The position numbers were made by a program, and so were the translations under genes. From Lepidostoma basale (lineage: Eukaryota > Arthropoda > Insecta > Trichoptera > Lepidostomatidae): a stretch of DNA of 64,000 nt. The notes under the pieces are model-generated. The model ran no database searches and was not told the DNA's origin. It saw nothing but the letters and a program-made list of their open reading frames with translations. Where the stretch lies: assembly GCA_022606425.2 (NCBI GenBank), contig JAHDVF020001363.1, positions 248,001 through 312,000 of the forward strand, written 5' to 3'. How positions within the stretch are numbered: position 1 is the stretch's first letter; each line of letters opens with the position of its first letter. Below, piece after piece: positions 22,501-28,505 of this stretch.

Positions 22501-23587
22501 CATCGTACCATGCACGCACGTCGATTATTCCGACTTCGAATGTGGCCGCCTTTTAGTAATTGATTAATCTGGCCATGCCATGTTTTCCTCGGTCATCCTC
22601 GGCTTCTTTTCCCACTCACGCTGCTGCTTGTGTACAACTTTTTAACCATTCTACTCTCATCCATTCATTCCATATGTCCAAACTATCTCAGGGATCCTTT
22701 TTTAATTTTATCCATGATGCAGTCATCTGCCTTACATTTCTTTCTTATTTCGTCGTTCGGTATTCTATCATACAACGTTTTCCCGCACATTCTTCTTAGT
22801 GATCTCATTTCTATGGCGTTTATTCTGCTTTCATCCTTCTTTTTCCAGCTTAACTTCCATACATGAGGGTTGGCACTAGAACTCCATTGTGCACTGTCAT
22901 CTTTGCTTCTGTGGATATTTTTCTATTTGCAGTAATGACTTTGAGTGTGCCATTTATTTTATTTTATTCTACTTTAATCCTTATTTTGCCAGTTCCATGC
23001 TTCGCTTCCATACATAAGGGTTATCCAATTTATTATTTTTATAATGATGCATACAACATTTAATATTTGATCAATTTGATTGTGCTATGTTTTCCTCGGT
23101 CTTCCTTTATTTCTATTCCCTTTGTATACCATTCGTTTATTGCCTTATTTAAATAAATTGTAGTTAATTGAAATCTGAATTAGGCACTGTATTGTGCAAT
23201 TTTTTTCGTAATAAACAAGTGATATCGTATTTACCTGTACTTGTTGTGCGCGGTGGCTCTAGTGCGACAGATTTCTAGCAGATTGACGACGTTCTCGTGT
23301 TTCAACAGCTGCAGAATTCGTATCTCCCGGAGCGCCGTGATTGGAAAGCCTTCCTTCTCGTTGTCCATGAGCACCTTCTTCATGGCGACGAACTTCTTGC
23401 TGCACTTCTTCTCGCGCGCCTTGAACACCTCCCCAAAGGTGCCCTGCCCGATCTTGGCCACCTTCTCGTACTTGCACGACTCGTCGCAGAACGGAAAGTC
23501 GAAGTCCTCGATGTACTTCTCCTTCTCGCGGAGGCTCATCAGCGTGGAGGAGACGGCCGCGGGCGGGGCCTCGTGGGGGCCCGGCAT
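4416..23587 (-). CDS. Cdk9: Cyclin-dependent kinase 9 (whole gene, 4 coding exons)
   Basis: Catalytic subunit of P-TEFb. With cyclin T it phosphorylates the RNA polymerase II C-terminal domain, NELF and DSIF to release paused polymerase. Exons: 23587-23235, 21174-20640, 5951-5774, 4549-4416. They total 1200 bp, or 399 residues plus stop. All junctions are GT-AG with matching phase. Visible landmarks: glycine loop GQGTFGEV (47-54), VAMKK with the ATP-binding Lys70, the diagnostic PITALRE (82-88), HRDMKAAN with catalytic Asp171, DFG (189-191), and T-loop NRYTNRV with Thr208, equivalent to human Thr186. The C-terminus contains MFEYLAPPRR and ends in RVF, as in animal Cdk9. The start chosen is the first Met after which the reading frame resembles other Cdk9 proteins; an in-frame ATG 30 codons upstream (23677) is possible. 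Intron 2 (14.7 kb) contains a complete lipase gene on the same strand. Confidence 0.96.
4625..5230. repeat. 21 bp minisatellite (GTCATTATTTGTACAAGA type)
   Basis: A degenerate tandem array of about 21 bp units such as TGGTCATTATTTGTACAAGA, in Cdk9 intron 3. It resumes at 5520-5650 after the inverted Penelope-like insertion. Short open frames in it are period artefacts. Confidence 0.9.
5349..5394 (-). ncRNA. Hammerhead-ribozyme-like motif (left arm)
   Basis: On the minus strand: TTCTC (stem I), CCGATGA (core with C for the usual U4), a GAAGG/CCTTC hairpin (stem II), GAAAC, a tiny stem III, the GTC cleavage triplet, then GAGAA pairing back to TTCTC. Fold assigned by eye. Confidence 0.6.
5429..5466 (+). 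ncRNA. Hammerhead-ribozyme-like motif (right arm)
   Basis: On the plus strand: TTCTC, CCGATGA, a shorter stem II (GAAG/CCTTC), GAAAC, ATGTC, then GAGAA closing stem I. Stem II has lost its loop bases relative to the left arm, so this copy is less likely to be active. Confidence 0.5.
5520..5650. repeat. 21 bp minisatellite, continuation
   Basis: Further GTACAAGAGATGGTCATTAT units after the inverted repeat. Same family as 4625-5230. Confidence 0.85.
5675..5767 (+). repeat. Single 95 bp satellite-like unit next to Cdk9 exon 3
   Basis: TGTATGAATGTAGAGG, then GTGTGGC, GTCCATCGTGTCTGCCTATT and GATAGAAGCG match one unit of the LINE-tail satellite. It ends immediately before the exon 3 splice donor (5773-5768). 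Confidence 0.7.
5774..5951 (-). CDS. Cdk9: Cdk9 exon 3
   Basis: Acceptor TTCCAG at 5952; donor GTGAGT at 5773. It encodes VKERLKPYVKDPYGCDLLDK, LDPSRRYDSDTALNHDFFW and DPMPCDLAAMLAQHTQ: the end of the kinase fold with the conserved ALNHDFFW block. Confidence 0.95.
6080..6465. repeat. 21 bp minisatellite on the other side of Cdk9 exon 3
   Basis: Units such as TTGGTCATTACTTGTACAAGA, related to the array at 4625-5650 but with GAGTTGG and ACAGGCC variants. It sits in Cdk9 intron 2. Confidence 0.9.
6466..6545 (-). mobile_element. Family B (CR1/L2-like) 3' terminal scrap
   Basis: An (AAT)n run followed by AAATTGGATGATTTATAGAG and CTCAAGGGCGCTGTA matches the 3' end of the longer family B copies at 25818, 39347 and 49413. 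It is inserted into the 21 bp array, which continues to about 6690. Confidence 0.75.
6546..6725. repeat. 21 bp minisatellite, last block
   Basis: Units TTGGTCATTACTTGTACAAGA continue after the family B scrap and then decay. Confidence 0.8.
6726..6944. other. AT-rich intronic stretch, nothing recognised
   Basis: Lies within Cdk9 intron 2, downstream of the nested lipase. No exon-like or repeat-like signal seen. Confidence 0.4.
6945..7060 (+). mobile_element. Family A 3' end with chimeric 5' extension
   Basis: GTCTCCCGCGGGGCGAAAAG and GGATGGAGTGCCGCATC run into the family A 3' end GACAGTCCATTCTTTCTG. The same chimeric junction recurs at 13165-13300, so it was copied as a unit. Confidence 0.7.
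7060..7625 (+). mobile_element. Family A (A1) fragment
   Basis: Broken plus-strand pieces: [58 protein letters not shown]. Several frameshifts; about 70 bp upstream of the lipase 3' end. Confidence 0.85.
7682..7687 (-). terminator. Lipase polyadenylation signal AATAAA
   Basis: AATAAA on the minus strand begins 8 bases after the lipase stop codon. It lies inside Cdk9 intron 2 on the Cdk9 sense strand, so it could also act as an intronic polyadenylation site for Cdk9. Confidence 0.65.
7695..7785 (-). CDS. Lipase exon 7 (C-terminal)
   Basis: Acceptor TTTTAG at 7786. Encodes VSGDFFLQTNRASPFGRG then DTGTIFHLVPI and TGA at 7697-7695. The ending resembles the usual TNxxSPYG close of insect lipases. 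Confidence 0.9.
7695..18856 (-). CDS. Secreted pancreatic-lipase-family enzyme (whole gene, 7 exons)
   Basis: Predicted secreted neutral lipase or phospholipase A1 acting on glycerolipid esters outside the cell. Exons: 18856-18802, 17174-17129, 15009-14757, 13968-13820, 13574-13363, 10370-10211, 7785-7695. They total 966 bp, or 321 residues plus stop, and every junction is in phase with GT-AG borders. Residues 1-19 (MIFFNRYLLIIVCGLAVTG) form a signal peptide. VVYVHGF is the oxyanion-side strand. Ser146 lies in the nucleophile elbow GFSLGGQ, Asp173 in ALDPA and His243 in YCSHMRS. So the triad is intact, unlike yolk-protein relatives that lost the serine. The protein ends at ASPFGRG followed by IFHLVPI. 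The length fits insect lipases of this family. Substrate and subfamily (lipase or phospholipase A1) cannot be told from sequence alone. The gene is nested in Cdk9 intron 2 on the same strand; five of its six introns are largely repeat and the sixth (intron 6) mostly so. Confidence 0.94.
7830..8085 (+). mobile_element. Family A/A4-like fragment
   Basis: Decayed plus-strand pieces ([37 protein letters not shown]) in lipase intron 6. It is directly followed by a copy in the opposite direction. Confidence 0.75.
8085..8640 (-). mobile_element. Family A (A3-like) fragment
   Basis: Starts with the reversed tail CTAACTAACTAACC. The minus strand carries the C-terminal domain with deletions and [17 protein letters not shown]. 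It ends at [11 protein letters not shown] next to an AAC-repeat junction. Confidence 0.8.
8641..9420 (-). mobile_element. Family A (A2) LINE 3' fragment with long open frame
   Basis: A 224-codon minus-strand frame (9325-8651) reads [74 protein letters not shown] and SAYPCGETA. The tail is of the GTTTG/AAC type. A further scrap lies at 9326-9420. It is relatively young, judging by the intact frame. Confidence 0.9.
9420..10160 (+). mobile_element. Two overlapping family A (A1) 3' fragments
   Basis: The plus strand has a 3' end at about 9420-9660, then a second copy at 9670-10160 with [35 protein letters not shown] and a GTTAGTTAGTTAG tail. The second copy ends 50 bp from lipase exon 6. Confidence 0.85.
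10211..10370 (-). CDS. Lipase exon 6 (catalytic His)
   Basis: Acceptor TTTTTTAG at 10371; donor GTAAGT at 10210. Encodes YCSHMRSWEYWAESLKRP and VFNYMGPNADP, with the catalytic His243 in CSH. The phase matches both neighbours. Confidence 0.93.
10397..11187. mobile_element. piggyBac-like non-autonomous element, copy 1
   Basis: A 791 bp block near-identical to 29046-29813, bounded by TTAA at both ends. The left end reads TTAACCCTTAACGTACCG; the right end reversed reads TTAACCGTCGCGTTGCC. Subterminal CCATGTGGT(A/C)AATT repeats are inverted. TTAA target duplication is the piggyBac hallmark. No transposase. It sits 26 bp upstream of the lipase exon 6 acceptor. Confidence 0.75.
11190..12655 (-). 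mobile_element. Two adjacent family A fragments (A1 then A4)
   Basis: 11190-11980 on the minus strand carries an A1 tail plus a reverse-transcriptase piece with [20 protein letters not shown] and [16 protein letters not shown]. 11975-12655 is an A4 copy (YDRISNDEVRNKCKADECVI, GIEAWSWQKTDES). Both have frameshifts. They lie in lipase intron 5. Confidence 0.85.
12655..13150 (-). mobile_element. Family C LINE 3' fragment
   Basis: The minus strand reads [38 protein letters not shown] and [10 protein letters not shown], then the family C untranslated end with TTGAGTTAATAAACTGATTT. 5' truncated. Confidence 0.85.
13165..13300 (+). mobile_element. Family A 3' end with chimeric extension
   Basis: Same junction as 6945-7060 (GTCTCCCGCGGAGCGAAAAG), ending in GATGGTTAGTTAG. 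It sits 60 bp from lipase exon 5. Confidence 0.75.
13363..13574 (-). CDS. Lipase exon 5 (catalytic Asp)
   Basis: Acceptor TTTTTGCAG at 13575; donor GTAAGT at 13362. Encodes ITALDPAFHGFYPGLIG with catalytic Asp173, then DYVDIVHTDTRAVGAP, HTGTADFWPNGG and QPGC. A GTAAAC 25 bp earlier is a possible alternative donor but breaks the phase with exon 6. Confidence 0.93.
13608..13807 (-). repeat. 135-137 bp satellite units filling lipase intron 4
   Basis: About 1.5 units of the satellite at 945-1960, here inverted: GGACATCTTTCATACGAATG occurs twice on the minus strand. The intron spans 13575-13819, so only about 12 bases at its start and 33 at its end are not satellite. Confidence 0.9.
13820..13968 (-). 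CDS. Lipase exon 4 (nucleophile Ser)
   Basis: Acceptor ATTGGCAG at 13969; donor GTTAGT at 13819. Encodes VGVAFAKELNDLIDSG, then HIVGFSLGGQIAGFIGK with Ser146, and KKLK. Confidence 0.94.
14028..14680 (+). mobile_element. Family A (A1) fragment filling lipase intron 3
   Basis: The plus strand reads [40 protein letters not shown] and [18 protein letters not shown], ending GATGGATAGTTAGTTAG. It lies antisense to the lipase and makes up most of the 788 bp intron. Confidence 0.9.
14757..15009 (-). CDS. Lipase exon 3
   Basis: Acceptor ATTTTAAG at 15010; donor GTAATT at 14756. Encodes NTMADFVDFKIFEAQSL, HTVVYVHGFTE (oxyanion region), IILLDWSNMGGPPYF and NTKT. Confidence 0.93.
15030..17120. repeat. 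95-99 bp LINE-tail satellite, about 21 units
   Basis: Tandem units such as AATAGGCAGAGACGGTGGAC, CACTCTTCCATCCTGACACG and TAGCCTTCACATTCATACAG. The reverse strand can be read as [12 protein letters not shown]...RVWRS..SAY, matching the C-terminus of family A, so the unit comes from a LINE 3' end. The array fills lipase intron 2 (15010-17128) almost completely. Confidence 0.95.
17129..17174 (-). CDS. Lipase exon 2 (46 bp)
   Basis: Acceptor GTTACAG at 17175; donor GTAAGT at 17128. Encodes RENKIQDVVIKFYN between split glycine codons. The microexon size is supported by exact phase on both sides and by family resemblance (DVxFxxYNG). Confidence 0.85.
17250..18785. mobile_element. Cluster of inverted family A fragments in lipase intron 1
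   Basis: 17250-17400: minus-strand A4 scrap. 17401-18120: minus-strand A1 copy with an open frame containing [20 protein letters not shown]. 18121-18600: plus-strand A2 copy ([39 protein letters not shown]). 18600-18785: minus-strand reverse-transcriptase piece with [20 protein letters not shown]. The back-to-back layout suggests 5' inversion on insertion or nesting. Confidence 0.85.
18802..18856 (-). CDS. Lipase exon 1 (signal peptide)
   Basis: ATG at 18856; donor GTAAGT at 18801. Encodes MIFFNRYLLIIVCGLAVT and the first base of Gly19: a short basic N-terminus and a hydrophobic core, typical of a secretion signal. Confidence 0.87.
18977..18985 (-). promoter_or_regulatory. TATA box candidate for the lipase
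   Basis: TATATAAGG on the minus strand, 121 bp upstream of the lipase ATG. With a start site about 30 bp downstream, it would give a 5' leader of roughly 90 bases. Confidence 0.55.
18990..19309. other. Upstream region of the lipase, nothing else recognised
   Basis: AT-rich, non-repetitive as far as I can see, and probably holds lipase regulatory sequence because it lies just upstream of the TATA candidate. Confidence 0.35.
19310..20095. repeat. 24 bp minisatellite with higher-order period
   Basis: Units of CCACTGAATGCCAGTGTT alternate with CCACTGAATGCCTATATT variants. Blocks of about 120 bp repeat at 19740-19980. Open frames (LNASVPLNAYIP-like) arise because the unit is a multiple of three; I do not call a gene. 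Confidence 0.92.
20096..20420. other. AT-rich intronic stretch, nothing recognised
   Basis: Lies in Cdk9 intron 2. Poly-T runs and no coding or repeat signal I can name. Confidence 0.4.
20425..20520 (+). mobile_element. tRNA-like SINE scrap
   Basis: GGGTTCAAACCTGG resembles a polymerase III B box in a T-arm, preceded by a weak D-arm-like and anticodon-like stretch. No cloverleaf can be completed. It is followed by GATTGAAGATTG repeats. Confidence 0.45.
20640..21174 (-). CDS. Cdk9: Cdk9 exon 2 (kinase core)
   Basis: Acceptor CCACAG at 21175; donor GTATGC at 20639. Encodes STFYLVFDFCEHDLAGLL through HRDMKAANVLL, ADFGLARAF, NRYTNRVVTLWYRPPELLLG, WGAGCIMAELW and KGQKRK: all catalytic and activation-loop residues. 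Confidence 0.97.
21240..21450 (-). mobile_element. Penelope-like terminal repeat scrap
   Basis: The minus strand has a canonical-core hammerhead-like motif (21355-21308) followed by AAAGTAAAATAAATACAG, the same order (ribozyme, then AATAAA) as in the inverted pair at 5300-5514. No protein-coding part. Confidence 0.55.
21308..21355 (-). ncRNA. Hammerhead-ribozyme-like motif with canonical CTGATGA
   Basis: The minus strand reads CTGATGA, stem II TCAAC/GTTGA around ATTG, GAAAC, a short AC/GT stem III and a GTA cleavage triplet. Stem I is weak in this copy (about two base pairs next to the core), so activity is doubtful. Confidence 0.55.
21450..21960 (-). mobile_element. Family A (A2) 3' fragment
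   Basis: The minus strand reads [40 protein letters not shown] and the KTWHDQI region with a small insertion, then the GTTTG-type tail. It shares a breakpoint (AATGGAGTTCTGGTCTGAAT) with the copy at 18121, so the two may be a duplication. It lies in Cdk9 intron 1. Confidence 0.85.
21992..22031. repeat. Perfect 15 bp inverted repeat
   Basis: ACGTCACCAAAAGTA at 21992-22006 and its reverse complement at 22017-22031 enclose a 10-base loop. Role unknown. Confidence 0.8.
22032..22394. other. Unassigned sequence in Cdk9 intron 1
   Basis: No known protein motif or tandem repeat seen between the hairpin and the next LINE copy. Confidence 0.35.
22395..23130 (-). mobile_element. Family A (A4) fragment plus a second scrap
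   Basis: Begins with the reversed CTAACTAACC tail. The minus strand reads the A4 version ([45 protein letters not shown]) up to about 22960. Then a short A1 scrap follows, to 23130. Confidence 0.85.
23235..23587 (-). CDS. Cdk9: Cdk9 exon 1
   Basis: ATG at 23587; donor GTAAAT at 23234. Encodes PFCDESCKYEKVAKIGQGTF, VAMKKVLMDNEKEGFPITAL and LKHENVVNLLEICR. It is much richer in G+C than its surroundings. A basic, alanine-rich 30-codon open frame continues upstream and could be an N-terminal extension or leader. Confidence 0.95.
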
Positions 23588-23844
23588 CTTGAAGGGGTGC
23601 TCCACCGTGGCGGCGTGGCCCGGGCGAGCGGGAGAGCGGACGAGAAGCGGTCGCGACGCGGGCGGTGCGCGGCGCAAACGTCAGATCGGGAAAAAAGTCA
23701 AAATACAACAAAAGGAAAGAAAAACATCCATAGATGCCATAGAACTGCGGCGGCTGTTCGGTGCGCCTGTACGCTACCTACCGAAAAATACGCGCAAGTA
23801 CCTACCCAACTAACTGATTTTCTCTTTCATTTAATCTTTATAAC
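23588..23844 (-). promoter_or_regulatory. Cdk9: Cdk9 5' leader and proximal upstream region
   Basis: GC-rich to about 23680, then AT-rich. I see no TATA box, as expected for a housekeeping gene. The transcription start is not resolved. Confidence 0.4.
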
Positions 23845-23905
23845 CTACTAACCATCACGCCGTCTCTCTATAAAAGGTAAGCAAAAAGAATAGACTACCG
23901 CTCCC
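23845..23905 (-). mobile_element. Family A 3' terminal scrap
   Basis: CTACTAACCATCACGCCGTC reversed is the family A end; about 60 bp remain. Confidence 0.7.
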
Positions 23906-23980
23906 TCCCAACCCTCACTAAACAGCACCAGCCCTAAACATCCCCACCCCCCATCACTCTCCACCCTGCTAACAAATCCT
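23906..23980. other. C-rich stretch, split by the family E insertion
   Basis: CCCTCCCAACCCTCAC and related C-rich sequence continues at 25363-25440 after the insertion. Identity unknown. Confidence 0.4.
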
Positions 23981-23990
23981 AAAACCTCCT

Positions 23991-25352
23991 CTTCTCTGGT
24001 TTCAATCCTGGGATTGGTTTGCAGCAATTTCCTCCATTATTCTCTTCCATTTTTCCCTGTCTTGTGCGGCTCTTTTGAAATGTGCATATGATGAGCAGCG
24101 CACGTCCACCAACAGGTCCTCCAGGTACTCTCGGCGTGGGCGTCCCCTAGAGTTTGTCCCCTCGGTCATACCCTCCATTATGGCATGCAAGAGACCTTCT
24201 TGACGTATTACATGGCCGATCCATCTTGCACGCCTTTCGGACAAGGTCCTGAGCAGGTGCTTTCCTCCTTCGATTCCTTGAAGAACTTCCTCATTCGTGA
24301 TGTGGTCTCTTCAGGAAATTCCAAAGAGTCTTCTATAGGACCACATCTCAAAAGCCTCTAGTCTCCGCTTATCCCTTTCGGATAGGCACCATGTCTCGCA
24401 GCCGTACATCAAGACACTCCATACATAGGTCTTGATGAGGAGTATTCTCAGTTTTAGGTCTATATTATTTGACTCTATTATTTTCGACCTTTTATTAAAT
24501 GCAAGCCTAGCCTGATGTATACGGCTGTCGACCTCGCTCTTAGACCGACCGTCCCATGTTATTTTGCTCCCGAGGTAGACAAACTCCTTGGTGTTCTTTA
24601 GTGGAACTCCTGACATCACTACTCTCATCTGATGTTGCGTTCGGCCTACAGTCAGCAGCTTTGTTTTGTCCTTATTTATCTTCATGTTGTAGCTATCTTG
24701 AAGAATGTCTTGCAAAGTATCTAAGGCCTCCTGCAGTTCCTCCTCACTTTCAGCAACCATAGCAATATCGTCAGCAAACCTTATCATGTCTATCTTTTGC
24801 CCGTGTATCCTTACACCTTCTCTGTGACTCATTCTCTCTCTCAAGTCGTCAATCGCATTCTGTATGTAAACGTTAAAAAGAGCAGGTGACAGAGAGCATC
24901 CCTGTCTTACCCCTTGTCTTATACTGGCTTCCTTTGTACCCTCGTCACATCTGATTATGGCGGCCTCATTCTTGTATAGCGCCTGGATTATTTGTCTATC
25001 TCTATATTTAATATCAATTTTTTTCAAAATCTCGAAGAGCTTCCTCCATTCCACCCTGTCGAAAGCCTTCTCTAGGTCTATGAATGCGATGTATGTGTTT
25101 TAATTTTTTCTTACTCTCTTTTCTAGTAGCATTCGCAGTGACAATATTGCTTCTCTGGTTCCTACACCTCTTCTGAAGCCATACTGGTCACTGGAAAGGA
25201 TGTTCTCTGCTTTTGGTTCTATTCTTTTTAGAATAATATTAGTTAATATTTTTGAGGCATGGGATATTAAGCTTATAGTTCTATGTTGCTCGCATTTCGT
25301 CGTACCTGCCTTCTTTGGTAGCGTGACAATTAGGCCTCCTCCAAAGGCAGGC
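23991..25352 (-). mobile_element. Family E non-LTR retrotransposon, 5' truncated
   Basis: The minus strand encodes TTKCEQHRTISLISHASKIL, SDQYGFRRGVGTREAI, then IRQGVRQGCSLSPALFNVYI, FADDIAMVAESEEELQEA (catalytic FADD), TKEFVYLGSKITWDGR, YGCETWCLSERDKRRLE and GRPRREYLEDLL. Broken by at least two frameshifts. A 10 bp direct repeat, AAAACCTCCT, flanks it (23981-23990 and 25353-25362), which looks like its target-site duplication. Confidence 0.88.
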
Positions 25353-25439
25353 AAAACCTCCTAAAATCACATAAAACCAACTTCAACTTCATCAAATCAT
25401 CCTAACTGTGGGGGAGTAAAAGGCTCCGGCCTGACACTT

Positions 25440-25815
25440 CCGGCTAAAAACGTTCAAAGTCAAAGTAGACTGCCGCACTCAACTTTTATACATCGTGTCA
25501 TGCACGCGCGTCGATTTCTCCGACTCCTCACGTAGTTGACATTCAATATTTGATTATGTCACATTTTCCTCGATCTTCCTATATTTCTAGTTCCATTTAT
25601 ATTGTTAACCTATACTTTTTTTACCATTCTTTCTTTCCATGTGTCCAAACCATTTTAATGACCCTTTCATTATTTTGTTCATAACACCATCATTCGCACC
25701 GCATTCACTTCTTATATTTTCATTCGACACTCTATCATACACAGAGTATCTACACATTCGTCTAAGAGATCTTTTTTCTACTGCATTTATTCTACTTTCA
25801 TCCCCTTTTATATAA
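25440..25815 (-). mobile_element. Family A (A1) fragment
   Basis: Minus-strand A1 tail domain in pieces ([27 protein letters not shown]) without its 3' end. Confidence 0.75.
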
Positions 25816-26460
25816 TAATAATAAATTGTATAATTTATAGAGCGCCATTTTTATGAATTACTCATCTCAAGGGCGCTGTAGAAGATGCTCCGTTTTATCA
25901 AACGAGATAATAATAATATTAATAATGATAACAAAAATAATAAACATATTTAGTATGAGGGCTGCACCCGACGAAATCGATCAGCCCTTCCTGTCAGGAA
26001 ATGATAATTTGAAAAGGTGCGTTTTGAGTCTCGATCTAAACTCTGATTGATTCTCAATGCACTTAAGGTCTGCTGGAAGACTGTTCCAGGCTGAAGGGCC
26101 GGTTACCGCGAAGGCTCGGTCGCCAAAGTTTGTGCTAGGACAGCGTTTTGGCACAGTCAATCTACCGATCGCAGAAGACTTAGCTGATCGCAGTGTAGAC
26201 TGTCTGGCATTCAGGTTCTCGTTGATGCAGAGTTCAGATATATAAGCTGGTGCCATTCCATGCAACGCCTTATAGACCGTCCAGCAGAGCTTGTATTGTA
26301 TCCTTTCTGGACATTTCAGCCAGTGGAGCTCCTTAAGATGCTGTGTTATGTGACAACTCTTTGGCACACCCCTTCTCAGTCTTGCTGCTGCATTGAATGC
26401 AGACTGGAGTTTATTTGTTTGCTGTTTGGGGATGTTGGCGTAGACACCAAGGGGCCATAG
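25816..26460 (-). mobile_element. Family B CR1/L2-like LINE 3' fragment
   Basis: The minus strand encodes [55 protein letters not shown] and [13 protein letters not shown], the standard C-terminal block of CR1/L2-type elements. The 3' end has GAGCGCC and CTCAAGGGCGC and an (AAT)n tail at 25818. Confidence 0.88.
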
Positions 26461-26469
26461 ATTGTTTTA

Positions 26470-28260
26470 TCTCCCACGATTCAGAACCAACCTGCCAATG
26501 CTTATGCCGGTAGGTAGAGCAATATCTTTGCTAAATCGTGTAACCTCAGAGTTGACGTATTTTGCGAGTCTGGCTCACGTGAGGGAAACACTGTCTTTAT
26601 TATAATTGCATATTAATTTGTCATGCATCTTATGTTTCTCACTCTTTTTATTAGTCTATTATGTATTACTTGTTATTGTGTATCTCTAACTTGTATCTTT
26701 AGTGTATTGGAAAATAATTCTGTAATGCTTTGGAAATATTTAAATAAATAAATGAAATCATTTTGTTCACAACACTTTGTCTCCAAGTGCTTTGTTGTCA
26801 TACACCAAGCATCGAAAACATTATACTTTCGCTATCTTATGGATGGGGTACAGCTTGAAAGAGCTTCTACATCCAGAGATCTCGGTGTTCTGTTCCATGC
26901 TCAATTATCGTTCAATCTTCACACAGTTGCTCTATGTAATAGTTCCATTAAAATGCTTGGATTTGTTTTTAGGAATTCCAAGATATTTTCCAACACAGGT
27001 ACTTCGGGTGTTGTATAATTCCCTGGTAAGAAGTCGGCTGGAATATAGTTCCATTGTTAGGTCACCGCCTGGGATCCGATATTCTCTGATGGTGGAGCGA
27101 GCTTTCTTTACCTCAGGGAGCGCGGTTATTACCCGTGGCTCTCTCCCACTGAATTCTTGCTAGGTATGCTAAGCTACCAATCATTGGAGAGAAGGAGGAA
27201 CATCCACTTGGGAGTTCACTTCTTTCAGCTGATTGGCGGCCGTATACAGAACTCAGATGTCCTGAGTGATGTAGGTCTATCCGTCCCTGATAATTACCTT
27301 CATATAAGACAGCACAGAATGTTTTATTTGCCGCGCTGCAGATGGTTATGCCTGTGGGTAGGGCAATCTTATTGCTTAATCGGGTCGCCTCGGAGGTGGA
27401 CATATTTGTGATAGTGTGAGTTGCCTCAGGGATGCTATATCAATGTTATGATTATTTCAAATTCTATAGCTTAATTTTTTTTTCTGTTTCTCTTTTAAAT
27501 TCTTGTAATGTAATTGCAAACGATCTGGAATTATGTGTCTGTAATGTTTGATTTTTATTAAAATAAATTCACATTCCTTTCTTATATCAGCATTTGAGAT
27601 TGTCGTACATCATTCTACCACACATTCGGTTACTATCCCTGGCCGTACCCAACTGATGTCTTGCTGGGTATGCTGGACTACCAATCATTGGAAATTAGAC
27701 GAACCATCCACCTGGGTGTTAATTTTTTTTTAATTATTCGTGGTCGAATACGTAACTAGATATTTTGAATGACTTGACTTTGTTTGTCCCTGACAATTAT
27801 CTGCGACAAAGGCAACATAGATTATTTCACCTGCCACTGTGTAGAACCAATCTACCTAAGGTGATGCCCGTGGGCAGGGCAATAATCCTATTAAACCGCA
27901 TCTCTTCGGATGTGGACATCTTTCACGATAGTGAGGCTACCCTCAGAAAGCATCTATCTCTTATGTATTAAATTACTATTTCCTTCTCTTCTTATTGCAC
28001 AAAAATGTTTATCTTTACCAAACTGTTCTCGAATATTTTTTTTAAATTGTCTTTTGTTTTCATTTGTTTTCTAATTATATTATTTGTAACTATTTTTTTT
28101 TAATTGTTAATTTTATTTTTGTATATTGTGATTATAAACGATTTGGATTTGTTATTCTGAAATGTTTATAATTTTTTGAATAAATTGAAAATGCGTCCCA
28201 CTCTTTTGTATTAAAAATATTCTCGTACTCTTTATTGACATACATTTTTTCCTATTTATA
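26470..28260 (+). mobile_element. Run of family C' (Jockey/CR1-like) fragments
   Basis: 26470-26755: a 3' end with an AAATAAAT tail. 26757-27440: LKMLGFVFRNSKIFSN, RVLYNSLVRSRLEYSSIV, GMLSYQSLERRRNIHLGV, NYLHIRQHRMFYLP. 27600-28190: a similar decayed copy ([31 protein letters not shown]) ending TTTTTGAATAAATTG. All are plus strand and 5' truncated. Confidence 0.8.
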
Positions 28261-28317
28261 TTGTGATAGCTAGAAGGGAGGGGGGTGAGAATGAAAGAGC
28301 AGTCCAGGTGCAGGAAG

Positions 28318-28323
28318 TTTATT
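28318..28323 (-). terminator. RpL32: RpL32 polyadenylation signal
   Basis: AATAAA on the minus strand, three bases after the stop codon. A second AATAAA overlaps the stop itself. The very short 3' leader is usual for ribosomal protein genes. Confidence 0.6.
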
Positions 28324-28325
28324 GT

Positions 28326-28505
28326 TTATTCGTTCTCCTGCGTGCGCAGGCGGGCGGCCCCGTTGGTCACTCGGATCGAGAGCTGCTGGGCGCGTGTGAC
28401 GATCAGCTTGCGGCTCTTGGAGGACACGCCGTGCGCGATCTCCGCGCAGTAGCGGCGGTTCTGCATCATCAGGATCTCCAGCTCCTTCACGTTGTGGATC
28501 AGGAC
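28326..28505 (-). CDS. RpL32: RpL32 exon 3
   Basis: Acceptor TTTGCAG at 28506; stop TAA at 28328-28326. Encodes [36 protein letters not shown] and [15 protein letters not shown]. Confidence 0.97.
   Translation of the reverse strand, partial: VLIHNVKELEILMMQNRRYCAEIAHGVSSKSRKLIVTRAQQLSIRVTNGAARLRTQENE

Noticed and set aside
23241..23851. Long open frames of 184-190 codons on the plus strand opposite Cdk9 exon 1
   Set aside because: They are antisense shadows of a GC-rich exon and show no motif of their own.
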